A DNA stretch of 64,000 nt, from contig JAVUNC010000004.1 in the NCBI GenBank assembly GCA_032173965.1, positions 28,281,501 through 28,345,500 of the forward strand. The letters run 5' to 3'. The notes under the pieces were generated by a model. That model was not told where the DNA came from and ran no database searches. It saw only the letters and a list, made by a program, of their open reading frames with translations. The first letter of the stretch is position 1, and every line of letters starts with the position of its first letter. Shown here in pieces: positions 60,757 to 64,000 of the stretch. The stretch comes from Sitta carolinensis. Its lineage: Eukaryota > Chordata > Aves > Passeriformes > Sittidae. Both the position numbers and the translations under genes were made by a program.

Positions 60757-63700
60757 AGGACAAAAATATTTCTGTATGGTTTATTTCCAGAGGCCATTGT
60801 CATTAAAATACAGAGTTATTTTTGTGAGTCATGTTTTCAAAATTTGAATATAGACAAGAAATTCAGTGCAGAGGGGATAAAGAAGACGGTTTTAAGACTT
60901 TCAGGCTTTGAAGCATCCCAATATTCAGAAAAAGACATTGAACTATTAGTAAAGTAGTAGCTATGCACTTGAATCATGCTGCAAAATCTAAGATAGAACA
61001 TACCATTTTCTTGATATCTTTTTGTTGATTTTGCCTTAGTTATCCATGCTTCCATTACATTTCTTTTTTCCTCTGGTATTTAAAATCTTATCCTATATAA
61101 GCTGTTTTTCAGTATAGACCAGATAAACAGATCAAAAGAACATCAAGTCATTAAATAAGACTATTTCATGTTGCACTCTTCTCAGCACAGAGAAAGCATA
61201 ATGTGTGTATATATCAAATCATATTTAACTTAGAATTTATGGAAGATTATACATGGAGGAAGTTTACCATATACCATATTTTTACTGTAGTTAATTCAAA
61301 CCAGTTATACTCAGTGAGGATGCAACTCAATTTGCCATTCTCTCCTGTGAGCTAGACTGGTTTAATTCCTTTAAAACAGAAACACTCGAGGGCAACGTTG
61401 AATTGATAAAAGGAGTATATCTGATATGAATCGAATTAGCCATAAAACTGAAATGACCAGAAACAAGGATAAAAATAATGTTTATGGGTTTATCACTTAA
61501 AATTCTAAATTATTTAAAGATTGCAGGGACAATATTTGTACAGCTTATTATGTAATTTGACTAGAAGAGCTTCTATTAAGCTTAAGCTATGCAGGGTGGC
61601 CAGACCTTAATGAGAATAATACAAATGTATATCAGGATTTAAGCAAGTTTAAATGGAAGGTAATATGCTAGATGACGAGCTCCAAGCAAAGCAATTTCAC
61701 AGAAAAAACAAAACTGTTGTGTTGAATAGCTGCTAGATTATGGCTAAATAGATTTTTAGCTGAAAGCATGGTGGAGTTCTGATGGTTTTTTAATGTTATC
61801 ATCATCTTCTCTGATAATGTTGAGTAAGAGAAATTTCTTGTATAGCTAGTTAACTAAATGTAACATACACATACAGTCAAGTGCTTGTGCTAGGGATAAC
61901 ATTCTGCAATTGTGCTATTATTCAAAGTAATGGAGTATATAATATAATTCTAAATTTCACAGGCTGTAGTTCTAATTCTTGATGCTACATGTTATCCTAA
62001 TGATGCAATTTCTAGCAGTTGTCTTTTCTGTTCTATCTACCCATAACTATGGATGAAAAGCAAAATATCTCTGCATATATCAAAAACATGTATTAAAATG
62101 CCATCATGTGACTGTCAATTCATGACTTAACATGAATATGATCCTGATGTCAACTTTATGAATAGATCCTTACAAGGCCCAGGCTTAGAAGAGGATTTGG
62201 AAAATTGAACCAGAATCACACTGCAGGTATTGACACAAATCCAGGAGTCATTCCACCTACATGAATGGCAGTAATTAAGGGATTGCCTATACTGACATGT
62301 GGAGCAATAGAGAACTAGAAAAATAAGATCACTGTTTATAATGAACCTGATATATTTGTATGCTTAAGCCTGTAAAGAGGACATTATTTTGACCAGATTT
62401 ATAACTAAATCCTTTAGGTCTATACTGTCACCGTTGCTATTTTGACTGAAATATAAAGCTATTAAATGTCTTTTTTAAATGTCAGTGTGTACTTTGATAC
62501 CTGCTCAGTTTAATGGTTATTCACAAAAATAAGCTATGGTTTTAATACATCAAAATGGCTTAAAAGGTAAACATATAAAATATGAGCTAATTACACAAAC
62601 AAAAAATACTTAAAACAAAAAAACATTATTTCATTTGAACAACTTCCAATTGCATTTAACCAATATAGTGCCCTGCAGCTAGTACAGAAATTTTTAAAAG
62701 AGAGTAAGAGTCAGCAGCATTCAGGAAGCAGTCTTATCTCTTTTTAAGCAGTTTATACTCTAAAAGTTGTAGCATGTACAGGAGAAAGTTGATAGTATCT
62801 TGTTCTATGCACATCACATCTTGAGCCCATTCTTTGCCTCCCTTCCCCTTTTTCATGTAAGTGGGCAGTCAAACATCTGATGTTTTAGGTACACAAATTG
62901 TGCATGTTCTTACACACATACTTCATTTCATGTACACGCAGAGATTGAAATGTTTGAGGAATAAAGCATGTAAAACTATTAGCCATCACCCCCTCAAGAT
63001 ATAAAATTAAAAATATTAAGCATCCATTACTTTATTTTATAGTACAGCAAAGCATGCTCTGTATACTGCAGTGAATATTTACGATGTAAGGTTGTACATG
63101 CTCTCAGTGTAGTTTATGTTGGAGAACATACACTGATCTTAAATTAAATAACAAACACCTTGTATATTGCCTCCTCTTTGTTACAAATGCAAAAGAAAAG
63201 CATTTAAATAAATTTACAAAACCACCTGGTTTTGTCTTTGTCTGTCATCAGTCTATCTTTACTTACTTTGCCTGTACAGTGACTGCTAGAATATGTTTTA
63301 TTTTTGTTCTTTCATCATCATTTCTTTTCTCATATTTTTGTGATTGATTTGCACAAGAAAAATCTTATTAGACACAACATTCTTTTCCTCTGAGGTTTTT
63401 CTAGTAGATAAAAAAGTTTTCATCACAGTCAAGGATTTCTGCATATCATAGTGAGTCAGTGTTTCATCCAAAATTAGAGAACAAGATGCTCTTAGGTCCA
63501 CAACCCTGTGACCTAGTCACTAGAACTACCCATCTTTCTTTAGGCTAGAAAATGTGTAGCACTTGTGAAAGGACCCACAAGATCCTGTTGTCCTTCTCAC
63601 CTTCTGGCAAAAATAGAAACATCTCTTGTGTGTCATTTCAAGGAACCATGAAAGACTAGCGTGTAGGTGCACAGCTATCTAAGAATGGTGATATAAGATG

Positions 63701-64000
63701 AAATCCCAGACAAAAACCATCTTAATATCTGGAAATCACGGAAATTGCTTGTTCAGACAATTGTGAGGAAAAACCAGGGAGAACTGGGAGTGAGGTGAGA
63801 AGGCATTTGCTGACACATTCTGCTGTGTATGGAGTTTCTGTAGATACTGGGCATTCTGTTTTAGATGTAATCTTCTGTTGCAACCTCTCCATTCCACTGC
63901 CAGCTCAAACTATTATCCAAATGTTATTTAATAATCTATACAACTAATGTTCCTTTTGGTTTGACTAGACCTTTACATTTTCAGTTTACTTTGATTAATC

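Overview
This window is vertebrate nuclear DNA, almost certainly from a bird and probably a songbird. Many CR1 LINE fragments lie on both strands. There are several solo LTRs of passerine-like endogenous retroviruses, and one short SINE with a tRNA-Ile-like head and a CR1-like tail, a structure known from zebra finch and relatives. No bacterial, plasmid, phage or CRISPR feature is visible.

The only host gene I can support is on the + strand: an internal part of ADGRB3 (BAI3, brain-specific angiogenesis inhibitor 3), an adhesion GPCR. Six exons are visible at 1746-1814, 6198-6306, 36603-36749, 37468-37543, 47001-47103 and 52293-52336. All have AG/GT borders and compatible phases. They join into one open frame of 182 codons plus 2 nt, covering the middle and C-terminal part of the extracellular GAIN domain and the first residues of the GPS motif. 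The start of the gene lies before the window. The rest of the GPS, the seven-helix region and the cytoplasmic tail lie beyond it.

Everything else is intron. Layout: 1-1745, unique AT-rich intron; 1815-6197, intron with a poly-T tract and a CR1 tail; 6307-36602, a 30-kb intron holding most of the mobile DNA (CR1s near 8.6-9.9, 20.0-21.4, 30.4, 32.4-32.9 and 33.9-34.6 kb; solo LTRs at 24951-25572, 29107-29895 and 31307-32070); 36750-37467, a short intron; 37544-47000, intron with a head-to-head CR1 pair and a solo LTR with a 6-bp target duplication; 47104-52292, intron with the tRNA/CR1 SINE; 52337-64000, intron with a diverged LTR, an ERV-like patch and a long TAA microsatellite.

I found no convincing new biological system. 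The most unusual signals are: a phase-compatible, exon-like 45-codon block ending in a stop at 23965-24101 inside the large intron (a possible alternative terminal exon or a gene fragment); a coding-like remnant on the minus strand near 26.6-26.9 kb; and two inverted CR1 pairs that could fold the pre-mRNA into long duplexes. Most other open frames over 60 codons fall in retroelements, low-complexity sequence or random intron sequence.
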